Shown here piece by piece: positions 27,688 to 35,688 of a stretch of DNA of 64,000 bases (positions are counted from its first letter, which is position 1; the number at the start of each line of letters is the position of its first letter). The notes beneath the pieces are model-generated. The model had not been told where the DNA came from and ran no database searches. It saw only the letters and a program-made list of their open reading frames with translations. The stretch is taken from positions 2,442,001 to 2,506,000 of the forward strand of contig NZ_CP092333.1 of NCBI RefSeq assembly GCF_018595675.2, read 5' to 3'. Position numbers and translations under genes: made by a program. This stretch comes from Flavihumibacter fluvii (lineage in GTDB: Bacteria > Bacteroidota > Bacteroidia > Chitinophagales > Chitinophagaceae).

Positions 27688-28848
27688 ATGAAATTTCTGC
27701 TTGCTTTATGCATATGTTGTATCAGCGCCCTGCCTGGTTATACCCAGCGCGATATCCAGCGAAAATTCCAGACACAGTTTATAGAATCGCCCGACAATTC
27801 GGTGATCGAATTACCCGCCGGGCATTTTGAACTCAGTGCATCCTTATGGCTCGATGGAAAAAAAGGGGTGACCATTCGCGGAAAAGGAATGGACGAGACC
27901 TTCCTGAATTTTTCCGGACAACAATCCGGGGCCGAAGGCATTAAGGTGACCAATGGCAGCAATATAACCATTGAAGGATTGACTGTCCAGAACACGCGTG
28001 GTGATGGTATCAAAACCCAGTTAGTGGATACGGTTATTTTCCGGAAAGTGAAAGCCGAGTGGACTAGCGGTGCAAATGAAAAGAATGGTGGCTATGGCTT
28101 ATACCCGGTGCAATGCACGCAGGTACTGATTGATAGTTGTGTAGCCAAAGGCGCGAGTGATGCCGGCATTTATGTTGGGCAATCAAAATATATAATCGTA
28201 AGGAATTCACTTGCCATTGAAAATGTGGCGGGCATAGAAATAGAGAACTCCATGTATGCTGAAGTATATGATAATGAAGCCACCAATAATACCGGTGGCA
28301 TCCTGATATTTGACCTGCCGGACCTGATTGTGAAAAAAGGCGGCTTCACCAAAGTATACAGGAATAATGTACACCACAATAACCACCTGAATTTTGCCCC
28401 AAAAGGAAATATCGTAGGTAAAGTACCCCAGGGTACAGGCATCATGGTGCTTGCTACCAATCATGTTGATATCTTCCAGAACAAGATCATTAATAATATC
28501 ACTACCGGCACAGCCATCATCAGTTATTTCATCACTGAAAATCCGATCAAGGACAGCACCTATTATCCTTACCCGGCCAATATCAATATTTACGAAAACC
28601 ATTACGCCAGGGAACATACCAAGGCAACCGGCAAAGGCCGGATGGGAAAGCTCTACCGGTTTAAGTTACGTTTTGGGAAAAACGTACCACATATTGTTTA
28701 TGATGGCATACTTGATGAAACACAACCCGGCGGCAATAATATCTGTATCCGCAATAATGAGAATGCCAGTTTTGCCAATTTAGATGCGGGGAATAATTTC
28801 AGGAATGTTTCGCGTGATATGAAGGCATTTGAATGTAGGAAGCAGTAA
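27688..28848 (+). CDS. Exported parallel beta-helix repeat protein
   Basis: 386 residues from the ATG at 27688, with a signal peptide (MKFLLALCICCISALPGYTQ). Right-handed beta-helix repeats are seen across the chain (GVTIRGKGMDETFLNF, ITIEGLTVQNTRGDGI, IIVRNSLAIENVAGIEI, AEVYDNEATNNTGGILIF). This matches the TIGR03805 type of beta-helix proteins, known to occur as a two-gene pair with the TIGR03806 family; the cytochrome next door fits that partner. Resembles pectate-lyase/NosD-like folds but no enzyme residues can be assigned. Its stop codon lies in a heptad repeat. Confidence 0.8.
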   Translation: MKFLLALCICCISALPGYTQRDIQRKFQTQFIESPDNSVIELPAGHFELSASLWLDGKKGVTIRGKGMDETFLNFSGQQSGAEGIKVTNGSNITIEGLTVQNTRGDGIKTQLVDTVIFRKVKAEWTSGANEKNGGYGLYPVQCTQVLIDSCVAKGASDAGIYVGQSKYIIVRNSLAIENVAGIEIENSMYAEVYDNEATNNTGGILIFDLPDLIVKKGGFTKVYRNNVHHNNHLNFAPKGNIVGKVPQGTGIMVLATNHVDIFQNKIINNITTGTAIISYFITENPIKDSTYYPYPANINIYENHYAREHTKATGKGRMGKLYRFKLRFGKNVPHIVYDGILDETQPGGNNICIRNNENASFANLDAGNNFRNVSRDMKAFECRKQ

Positions 28849-28873
28849 GCAGTGAGCAGTAAGCAGTGAGCAG
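28841..28873. repeat. Seven-base tandem repeat AGCAGTR, four and a half units
   Basis: AGCAGTA, AGCAGTG, AGCAGTA, AGCAGTG, AGCAG in a row. It begins inside the last codons of the beta-helix gene and provides its TAA stop, and fills the gap to the cytochrome gene. Confidence 0.85.
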
Positions 28874-28878
28874 AATAT

Positions 28879-29937
28879 ATGGTTATGAAAAAGTTTGCAT
28901 ATTTTTTGGGGATTATGGTGGTGATTTTTATCTCCGGTGCATTCACGGGAAAGGAAAAGAAAACCTTTGTAAGAAAAGACCAATTGTCTGATTATGGATT
29001 TTTTACAGGTAAACTGGCTGACCTGAAACCGGCAGATAATGTTTTTCCTTACCAGCTAAATAGTGCTTTGTTTAGTAACTATGCCGAGAAAGCAAGGTTC
29101 ATCACCATGCCTCCAGGTCAATCGGCCATCTATAATCCGGATAGTGTTTTTGACATGCCCGTGGGTACTGTACTGATCAAGAACTTTTATTACCCCAACG
29201 ATTTCAGGGATGCAAAAAAAGGCCGCAGGATTTTAGAAACAAGGTTACTGGTGCATGAAGCTGAAGGCTGGACGGCCCTGCCTTATATCTGGAATGATGA
29301 ACAAACGGATGCCTATTATGATGTCGCAGGGGATGCCAAATCTATCCAGTATATAGACAGCAAAGGGAAAAAAGTATCGACCACTTACCTGGTCCCTAAT
29401 AAAAACCAATGCAAAGGTTGCCATGCTGTTGGAGACCGCATCATACCGATTGGACCTGCGGCCAGGCACCTGAATACAAGCATCGCCCTCGCAAATGGAA
29501 AAACCCCTCAACTTTCCTACTGGAAGGAACATGGCCTGTTAAACGAATTGCCCGGCGACCAGGTGCCTGCAAACAGTGATTATACCGACCCTTCAACCGG
29601 GGATCTCAACCAGCGGGCCCGGGCCTACCTCGATATCAACTGCGGCCACTGCCATAGTGCTAAAGGTGCTGCCAATACATCAGGGCTTTACCTCGATATC
29701 CATAACAACAACCCAACTGCCTTAGGCATCATGAAATCTCCGGTTGCGGCGGGACGCGGCTCAGGAAACCTGGATTTTGATATCGTACCCGGACATGCCG
29801 ATAAGTCAATCCTGATTTACCGGATGAATACAACGGACCCCGGCATTGCCATGCCTGAAATAGGCCGGGAACAAATACATGCTGAAGGCCTGGCACTGCT
29901 CCGTGAATGGATCAACAAAATGAAACCAGCTCCTTAA
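28879..29937 (+). CDS. Exported diheme cytochrome c of the SO_2930 / TIGR03806 type
   Basis: 352 residues (350 if the Met at 28885 is used). Signal sequence KKFAYFLGIMVVIFISGAF, then LSDYGFFTGKLADLKPADNVFPYQLNSALFSNYAEK, a typical start of this family. Two CxxCH heme c sites: Cys178-His182 (CKGCH) and Cys255-His259 (CGHCH). The partner beta-helix gene lies directly upstream, as known for the family pair. Presumed periplasmic or surface electron-transfer protein; the substrate is unknown. The ends of this gene and the convergent aminotransferase overlap by 4 bases. Confidence 0.82.
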   Translation: MVMKKFAYFLGIMVVIFISGAFTGKEKKTFVRKDQLSDYGFFTGKLADLKPADNVFPYQLNSALFSNYAEKARFITMPPGQSAIYNPDSVFDMPVGTVLIKNFYYPNDFRDAKKGRRILETRLLVHEAEGWTALPYIWNDEQTDAYYDVAGDAKSIQYIDSKGKKVSTTYLVPNKNQCKGCHAVGDRIIPIGPAARHLNTSIALANGKTPQLSYWKEHGLLNELPGDQVPANSDYTDPSTGDLNQRARAYLDINCGHCHSAKGAANTSGLYLDIHNNNPTALGIMKSPVAAGRGSGNLDFDIVPGHADKSILIYRMNTTDPGIAMPEIGREQIHAEGLALLREWINKMKPAP

Positions 29938-31250
29938 AACTTTTTTGTGGCAAAATCCCTGATGGCGTCCACCAGTATATCCAGCTGTTGCGTGGTAATA
30001 TACACATGAGGCGTGATCCTTACCCCTTTTATATTCTCCCATTCAATGGCTACAGTATGTATCCTGTATTTCGACAGGAGGTGCTCTTCCAGTGCTGCAG
30101 GTTTCCGGTCTTTTACCGACACTAGCCCTATGGCACAACCGAAACCATGCTTCATGGAAGTACCCAGCTGTACACCAGGAATATCTTTCACTTTGTTCAT
30201 CCAATAGTTCTTCAGGTAGAGTAATCTTTGTTCTTTTCTTTCCGCTCCGATCATCTGGTGAAATTCAATGGCCTTGCCAATGGCCTGTTCAATAAAGAAC
30301 GGTCTTGTACCCAGGTTTTCAAATTTCCTGATGTCTGCACTGTGCGGATCGCCCGCAGCGAACAATGGATATAGATTCGCGATTTTATCTTTTTTTACAT
30401 ACAAAAAACCACTTCCGATGCAGGCGCTCAGCCATTTGTGGAGGCTGGTCCCGAAATAATCGGCACCCAACTCAGGAATAGTAAATTGAAAATGCGCAAA
30501 ACTGTGGGCGCCATCCACCAGCACTTCAATACCCCGCGCATGGGCAGCATCAGCAATAGTCCGTACTGGCAGTATCTGGCCATTCCAGTTAATGATATGC
30601 GTAATATGTACAACCTTCGTCTTGGCCGTAAACGCATTTTTAAATTGTGCAGCCAGGTAATTATTATCTTCTGATGGCAGGTCAAGATTCACCCAAACCA
30701 GTTTAATACCATCGCGCTGCTCCCTTTGTTTCCAGGCATTGATCATATTAGGATAATCCTGCTTACTTAAAACCACTTCATCACCTGCTTTCAAAGGCAA
30801 CCCGAAAATTACTGTTTCCAGCGCCTCAGAAGCATTTCGATGAATGGCGATTTCATCGGGCAGGCAACCGGCCAGTGTGGCCAGGTTTTTCCTTAATGGC
30901 TCCCGGCCCTGGTCCAGGATACGCCACATATAATAACTGGGGCCTTCATTGCTTAGGTCATGGTATCGCTTCATGGCATCCTGAACTACTTTGGGCGATG
31001 GACTTACTCCCCCATTGTTGAGGTTGATCAGGGTTGGGGATACGGTATAAGCTTGCTGGATGGCATACCAGAAATCTTCTTCCCCTGCCAGCTGGCCGGG
31101 CGAAGAATTGGAAAACCGTTGCAGGTTCCTTTCTAGTTCACGGCTCCATACCGGCTGTGTGAATGCCGCCAAAACAGATCCCAGGCCTATTTTACCCATA
31201 CCGGTTAAGAAACTTCGTCTGCCAGAGCTAACCATAGTGAAGATTTTCAT
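29934..31250 (-). CDS. Tat-exported class V aminotransferase-fold PLP enzyme (isopenicillin-N-epimerase-like)
   Basis: 438 residues; a start at 31235 (MVSSGRRSFLTG) is also likely. The twin-arginine motif SGRRSFLTGMG is followed by a hydrophobic stretch, so it is sent folded with its cofactor to the periplasm. The PLP-binding Lys is in GTSLHKWLSA, with the class V pattern VLVDGAHSFAHF before it. The overall form (LINLNNGGVSPSPKVVQDA) is that of isopenicillin N epimerase/cysteine-desulfurase-like proteins common in Bacteroidota. Substrate not known. Confidence 0.83.
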   Translation of the reverse strand: MKIFTMVSSGRRSFLTGMGKIGLGSVLAAFTQPVWSRELERNLQRFSNSSPGQLAGEEDFWYAIQQAYTVSPTLINLNNGGVSPSPKVVQDAMKRYHDLSNEGPSYYMWRILDQGREPLRKNLATLAGCLPDEIAIHRNASEALETVIFGLPLKAGDEVVLSKQDYPNMINAWKQREQRDGIKLVWVNLDLPSEDNNYLAAQFKNAFTAKTKVVHITHIINWNGQILPVRTIADAAHARGIEVLVDGAHSFAHFQFTIPELGADYFGTSLHKWLSACIGSGFLYVKKDKIANLYPLFAAGDPHSADIRKFENLGTRPFFIEQAIGKAIEFHQMIGAERKEQRLLYLKNYWMNKVKDIPGVQLGTSMKHGFGCAIGLVSVKDRKPAALEEHLLSKYRIHTVAIEWENIKGVRITPHVYITTQQLDILVDAIRDFATKKF

Positions 31251-31305
31251 TAAATCTAATATGTATTTGGGTAATCTATGGTTGATTTCGTTTTTTGCAG
31301 AATTT

Positions 31306-31337
31306 TTTGGCAGTGAAGGCCTTGCCCATTATTTTTG
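31306..31337 (+). promoter_or_regulatory. Promoter of tRNA-Gln
   Basis: TTTG (31306-31309), 20 bases, TATTTTTG (31330-31337): full Bacteroidota promoter, 22 bases before the tRNA. Confidence 0.72.
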
Positions 31338-31358
31338 CACTCCCATTAGGGAAAGGAT

Positions 31359-31429
31359 TGGCCTATAGTATAATGGTAGTACGACAGATTTTGGTTCTGT
31401 TTGTCTAGGTTCGAATCCTGGTAGGCCAA
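31359..31429 (+). tRNA. trnQ: tRNA-Gln (anticodon UUG)
   Basis: Acceptor TGGCCTA pairs with TAGGCCA, anticodon stem ACAGA/TCTGT around TTTTGGT (TTG), T arm CTAGGTTCGAATCCTGG, discriminator A. The U1-A72 pair is typical for tRNA-Gln. CCA not encoded. Single-gene unit with its own promoter and terminator. Confidence 0.95.
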
Positions 31430-31438
31430 CAAAAATTG

Positions 31439-31474
31439 AAAGCTGTGATCTTCAAAAGATTGCAGCTTTTTTTT
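31439..31474 (+). terminator. Intrinsic terminator of tRNA-Gln
   Basis: A 14-pair stem (31439-31452 with 31456-31469, two G-T pairs) around CAA is followed by a T-run to 31474. Confidence 0.88.
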
Positions 31475-31738
31475 ATGCGGTGCTATTTCTTTTTTCCCCT
31501 TCCACGACTCACCCCTGGATCCATTTTTCCTTCCTGGACCTGCTGTAAAAACCTGTAAACCGGGTACTGATTTACTGGTTATCCTGGTATTATTTCGGCA
31601 TCATTATTATACCATCCTCCGGTCATCCTCCGGTCTTTTTAAGGTTTACTTCCGTAAATAACGGAAGATTACCCTAGAATAACCTAATAATAACCTGAGA
31701 ATAATACTTGCATAATATAGAGATTATGCTTACCTTAT
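31475..31738. other. Noncoding A/T-rich stretch with short repeats
   Basis: No gene is seen. It holds a tandem duplication of the 11-base unit CATCCTCCGGT (31613-31634), a hairpin CTTCCGT/ACGGAAG around AAATA (31649-31667), and several spaced copies of CCTAATAA/CCTGAGAATAA-like sequence just before the next gene. Its length and structure would suit a regulated upstream region, but no promoter with the full consensus is visible. Confidence 0.5.
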
Positions 31739-32104
31739 ATGCCAAATACTTATGATATGGCTATAAACAGGGACCTGAATAGTTTCCTGGCGAACTATTC
31801 CGGAAAAATCGGTGGCATGCTGGTGTTGAAAAAATATGCTTCGGGTTCTGTACTCAGTAAAATACCGGATATGTCCAGGCGTAAACTGAGTCCAAAGCAA
31901 CTGGAAGCCAATGAACTGATGGGTGATGCCAACCACTATGCAAAATTCATTATCGCAGATCCGAAGCGGAAAGCTGCTGCCGCGAAAAAACTGGGCGTTC
32001 ACATGAACCGGGTTTACCACAGGCTGGTGGCTGATTTCATTTCAAAAGGCGGGGACCGGTCCAAACTGCTCACATTTGACGGGAAGCCGCCGAAAAAAAA
32101 GTGA
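31739..32104 (+). CDS. Hypothetical protein, basic, 121 residues
   Basis: No signal peptide or membrane segment; I do not recognise a domain. The chain is basic at the end (GKPPKKK) and has a helical run KKLGVHMNRVYHRLVADFI that could be a DNA- or RNA-binding helix. It starts at an ATG after a 264-base noncoding stretch and ends 12 bases before the MmcQ/YjbR gene, so it may be the first gene of a three-gene unit. Function unknown. Confidence 0.6.
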   Translation: MPNTYDMAINRDLNSFLANYSGKIGGMLVLKKYASGSVLSKIPDMSRRKLSPKQLEANELMGDANHYAKFIIADPKRKAAAAKKLGVHMNRVYHRLVADFISKGGDRSKLLTFDGKPPKKK

Positions 32105-32116
32105 AAATTATACCCC

Positions 32117-32449
32117 ATGCACATCGAAGCCTTCCAGGAATTCTGTCTCTCACTGCCGGAGGTAACCGAAGAATTCCCTTTTGGACCGGATACCCTTGTG
32201 TATAAGGTCCGCGGAAAAATGTTCGCCCTGACCAACCTGAACGCATTCGAAAGCATTAACCTGAAATGCGATCCCGAAGAAGCTATTGAATTGCGGGAAA
32301 GGTATCCTGCTGTTACGCCGGGTTACCATATGAATAAGAAACACTGGAATACTGTGGCCCTTGACAACACCATAAAAGATTCCCTGCTGTATTCCTGGAT
32401 CCGGGCATCCTATGACCTCGTGCTATCTGGCATGCCTAAACGTAAATAA
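32117..32449 (+). CDS. MmcQ/YjbR family protein
   Basis: 110 residues. Start MHIEAFQEFCLSLPEVTEEFPFG and the later CDPEEAIELRERYPAVTPGYHMNKKHWNTV are characteristic of the MmcQ/YjbR family, a small double-wing fold often called DNA-binding though its function is not settled. Its stop is directly followed by the start of the EcsC-like gene (TAAATG), so the two are translated together. Confidence 0.88.
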   Translation: MHIEAFQEFCLSLPEVTEEFPFGPDTLVYKVRGKMFALTNLNAFESINLKCDPEEAIELRERYPAVTPGYHMNKKHWNTVALDNTIKDSLLYSWIRASYDLVLSGMPKRK

Positions 32450-33169
32450 ATGACCGCATATGAACTGATCGCCCGGGGTGAATTGGCCAACTGGCAGAAG
32501 AAAATGCAAAGAAGACCATCTTTGCTGAATAGCCTGTCCAAAAAAGTCCAGACCAAAATCAATACCTGGATCCCTGAAAAAATTCACCATGCCATTACTG
32601 TCGCTATCAGGCAAATGGTGAAGGGTGTCATATTCGGGGCAGCCTATACCACCTCCAGGGACTTACCAACCGGCAACCTGCAAAAACGTGAGGAAGCCAT
32701 TCAGAAAAAAATAGACCTGTACCGCCATACAGCGGCGATTGAAGGCGGTATAACCGGTGCCGGTGGGATATTGCTTGGACTGACCGATTTCCCGTTACTG
32801 ATCGGGATAAAACTTAAACTACTTTTTGATATCGCTGCTTTATACGGCATTGATGTAAATGACTATAAAGAACGGGTGTATATCCTGCATATTTTTGAAC
32901 TGGCCTTTTCAAGCGACGAGCACAGGAAAAAGATCTACCTGAAAATGACCAACTGGGATGAAAAGAAAAAATACATGCCTGATGATATGGCGCAATTTGA
33001 CTGGAGAAATTTCCAGCAGGAATACCGTGATTATATCGACCTGGCCAAAATGGCGCAACTTTTACCATTGATCGGCGCACCTGTTGGCATCATTGCCAAC
33101 TACCGGCTCATGAACAAACTTGGGAAAACAGCCATCAATGCTTACCGGATGAGGATCCTGCTTCCCTGA
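32450..33169 (+). CDS. EcsC family protein
   Basis: 239 residues. The central stretch EGGITGAGGILLGLTDFPLLIGIKLKLLFDIAALYG with glycine-rich hydrophobic helices and the following HIFELAFSSDEHRKKI are typical of EcsC-family proteins, which are membrane-associated and of unknown activity. It begins right at the stop of the MmcQ/YjbR gene. It converges on rfbD, 5 bases away. Confidence 0.8.
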   Translation: MTAYELIARGELANWQKKMQRRPSLLNSLSKKVQTKINTWIPEKIHHAITVAIRQMVKGVIFGAAYTTSRDLPTGNLQKREEAIQKKIDLYRHTAAIEGGITGAGGILLGLTDFPLLIGIKLKLLFDIAALYGIDVNDYKERVYILHIFELAFSSDEHRKKIYLKMTNWDEKKKYMPDDMAQFDWRNFQQEYRDYIDLAKMAQLLPLIGAPVGIIANYRLMNKLGKTAINAYRMRILLP

Positions 33170-33174
33170 TCAAC

Positions 33175-34062
33175 TCAACCTGCCAGGTATTGCTGCATCT
33201 GCAGTAAACAGGCCTGCAAACTATCTTTCCAGGGAATGAGCTGCACATGGAATACCGCGCTGATTTTATTTGTATTGAGTACACTATAAGCCGGACGTTT
33301 TGCCGGGGTCGGGTAAGCTGAACCTGGGATTGGATGCACTTCACAGGGGCTTTTAATCATGTCGCGGATGGCCACAGCAAAATCATACCAGCTGATCATC
33401 CCGCTATTGGAATAATGAAATGTTCCACCCATGTCTTTCGTGGTTGGATCCGCATCTAAAAAGGCGATAATATCTGCAATTGCCTTCGCGAGATCTGCTG
33501 CGTAGGTGGGTGATCCGAACTGGTCATTGACCACATTCAGTTCCTTTTTTTCCGCCATTAAGCGGATCATTGTTTTCACAAAATTATTCCCATAAACTGA
33601 ATAGACCCAGGAGGTGCGAATGATGATTGCATCAGGAAGGTAGGATAAAGCCAGTTGCTCGCCCCTTAACTTCGACCGGCCGTAAACACCCAAAGGATGT
33701 ACTGTAGCCGTTTCTTCAATAGGTGTGGTTGCCGTACCATCAAATACATAATCAGTGGAAATATGTACCAGCCTGCAATGGTATGCGGCACAGGCTTTAG
33801 CAAGGAATCCTACAGCATCACCGTTGACCAGCATGGCTTTTTCAGGTTCGGTTTCAGCCTTATCAACCGCAGTATAAGCAGCACAATTGATACAATAATG
33901 TGGCTGGTGTTTTTTGAACCAGGCTTTTACAAGTCCTTCTTCATGAACCGGTAATTCTTTACTATCTGTAAAAAGGAATTCAAATTGTCCATATAGTGCG
34001 GACAGTTGCCGCAACTCACTTCCAAGCTGGCCATTTGCACCGGTAACAAGAATTTTTTTCAT
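33175..34062 (-). CDS. rfbD: dTDP-4-dehydrorhamnose reductase
   Basis: 295 residues from the ATG at 34060-34062 (MKKILVTGANGQLGSEL), where the Rossmann fold begins; the frame is open 12 codons further. GANGQLG binds NADPH; the SDR catalytic Tyr-x3-Lys is in YGRSKLRGE with HISTDYVFDGT before it. Last step to dTDP-L-rhamnose. It follows rfbC by 4 bases as last gene of the operon. Confidence 0.95.
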   Translation of the reverse strand: MKKILVTGANGQLGSELRQLSALYGQFEFLFTDSKELPVHEEGLVKAWFKKHQPHYCINCAAYTAVDKAETEPEKAMLVNGDAVGFLAKACAAYHCRLVHISTDYVFDGTATTPIEETATVHPLGVYGRSKLRGEQLALSYLPDAIIIRTSWVYSVYGNNFVKTMIRLMAEKKELNVVNDQFGSPTYAADLAKAIADIIAFLDADPTTKDMGGTFHYSNSGMISWYDFAVAIRDMIKSPCEVHPIPGSAYPTPAKRPAYSVLNTNKISAVFHVQLIPWKDSLQACLLQMQQYLAG

Positions 34063-34066
34063 CTGG

Positions 34067-34621
34067 TTAGATACTGAATGAGTGTTGGCCTTCTTCAAAA
34101 AGCGGATATAGTTTATCCTTATCAGAAAGGATCATCTGGTGTTCAGGCACCATCCAGTCGATCTGCAGGGAAGGGTCATTAAAGCGAACTCCGCCTTCAC
34201 TTTCCTTATTGTACAAGACGTCACATTTATACAACACCTCAGCAGTTTCAGAAAGTACTGAATACCCATGGGCAAAACCTTTAGGAACCAGCAACTGGAG
34301 TTTATTCGCGGCGGTCAGTTGGATGCTGTACACCTGTCCAAACGTTGGCGAACCTTTCCTGCAATCGACCACCACATCCAGGATCGACCCTTCTATGGCC
34401 CTGATCAATTTGGTTTGCGCGTAGGGATCATGTTGGAAATGCAGTCCGCGAACAACACCGAATGTAGACCGGGCCTGGTTATCCTGCACAAATTGGTAGT
34501 TGATGCCGGCAGCTCTAAAAGTGGCGACATTATACGATTCAAAAAAATAGCCCCGATCATCGCCAAACACACGCGGTTCATAAATCAATAAGCCTGGAAA
34601 TCCGGTTTCTATAAATGCCAT
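34067..34621 (-). CDS. rfbC: dTDP-4-dehydrorhamnose 3,5-epimerase
   Basis: 184 residues of the RmlC cupin family: FGDDRGYFFESYN, FVQDNQARSTFGVVRGLHFQ (catalytic His in RGLHFQ), VVDCRKGSPTFG and PKGFAHGYSVLS. Usual length. Two bases after rfbB and four before rfbD. It produces the 3,5-epimer that RfbD reduces. Confidence 0.96.
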   Translation of the reverse strand: MAFIETGFPGLLIYEPRVFGDDRGYFFESYNVATFRAAGINYQFVQDNQARSTFGVVRGLHFQHDPYAQTKLIRAIEGSILDVVVDCRKGSPTFGQVYSIQLTAANKLQLLVPKGFAHGYSVLSETAEVLYKCDVLYNKESEGGVRFNDPSLQIDWMVPEHQMILSDKDKLYPLFEEGQHSFSI

Positions 34622-34623
34622 AA

Positions 34624-35688
34624 TTATCGTTGGTCGTATAATGCTTCGTAATATTTTTTATAATCACCACTGGTAACATGGTTGATCCATTCCTCATTGG
34701 CCAGGTACCAATCCACGGTTTTTTCCAGGCCCTCCTCAAACTGCAGCGAGGGGGTCCAGCCCAATTCCCTGTTGAGGCGGGTGGCATCGATTGCATAGCG
34801 AAGGTCATGACCCGGGCGATCAGTAACATAGGTAATCAAACTTGCCGATTCGCCAGGCTGGCGATTCAGTTTTTTATCCATGATTGTACACAACAGGTGT
34901 ACCAGGTCAATATTTTTCCATTCATTAAACCCACCCACATTGTATTTTTCGCCATCCTTACCCTGGTGGTAAATAACATCAATGGCCCGGGCATGGTCGT
35001 TTACCCATAACCAGTCCCGGACATTCTCACCCTTGCCATAAACAGGCAGTGGTTTTTTGTTCTTGATATTATTAATCATCAGCGGGATGAGTTTTTCCGG
35101 AAAATGATGTGACCCATAATTGTTGGAGCAGTTGCTCATGACAACCGGCAAATGATAAGTATGGAAATAAGCCATCACAAAATGATCGGATGAAGCTTTT
35201 GAAGCCGAATAGGGAGAACGGGGATCATAGGCGGTCTGCTCTGTAAAAAAGCCGGTTTCACCCAATGATCCATACACTTCATCGGTAGAAACATGGTAAA
35301 ACCTTTTGCCGGCGAACTTACCGTTCCAGGATTTCCTGGCCACATTCAAAAGGTTAACGGTCCCCAGGACATTCGTTCTAACAAATTGCAAAGGATCAAG
35401 AATGCTGCGGTCAACATGACTTTCTGCTGCAAGGTGAATAACCCCGTCAAATCCATACAGATCAAAAAGCTGTTGCATCCTGGCCTCATCCGTAATATCG
35501 CCCTTTTCGAAGATGTAATTTGGCGCGGACTGAACATCTACCAGGTTTTCCAGGTTGCCGGCATAGGTTAAGGCATCGAGGTTCACAATCCTGTAACCGG
35601 GATATTTATTTACAAATAGCCGCACGACATGCGAACCAATGAAACCGGCGCCACCGGTGATCAATATTGTTTTTGAAAAATCACTCAT
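34624..35688 (-). CDS. rfbB: dTDP-glucose 4,6-dehydratase
   Basis: 354 residues from the ATG at 35686-35688, which overlaps the preceding stop by one base (TAATG). NAD-binding GGAGFIGSH, LAAESHVDRSI, STDEVYGSLGE and the catalytic YSASKASSDHFV. First specific step from dTDP-glucose to dTDP-rhamnose. The thymidylyltransferase RmlA that makes its substrate is not in the window. Confidence 0.96.
   Translation of the reverse strand: MSDFSKTILITGGAGFIGSHVVRLFVNKYPGYRIVNLDALTYAGNLENLVDVQSAPNYIFEKGDITDEARMQQLFDLYGFDGVIHLAAESHVDRSILDPLQFVRTNVLGTVNLLNVARKSWNGKFAGKRFYHVSTDEVYGSLGETGFFTEQTAYDPRSPYSASKASSDHFVMAYFHTYHLPVVMSNCSNNYGSHHFPEKLIPLMINNIKNKKPLPVYGKGENVRDWLWVNDHARAIDVIYHQGKDGEKYNVGGFNEWKNIDLVHLLCTIMDKKLNRQPGESASLITYVTDRPGHDLRYAIDATRLNRELGWTPSLQFEEGLEKTVDWYLANEEWINHVTSGDYKKYYEALYDQR

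Noticed and set aside
28841-28873. CRISPR-like array
   Set aside because: Units are only seven bases, directly adjacent, and no spacers or cas genes exist; same for the arrays at 46226 and 58749.
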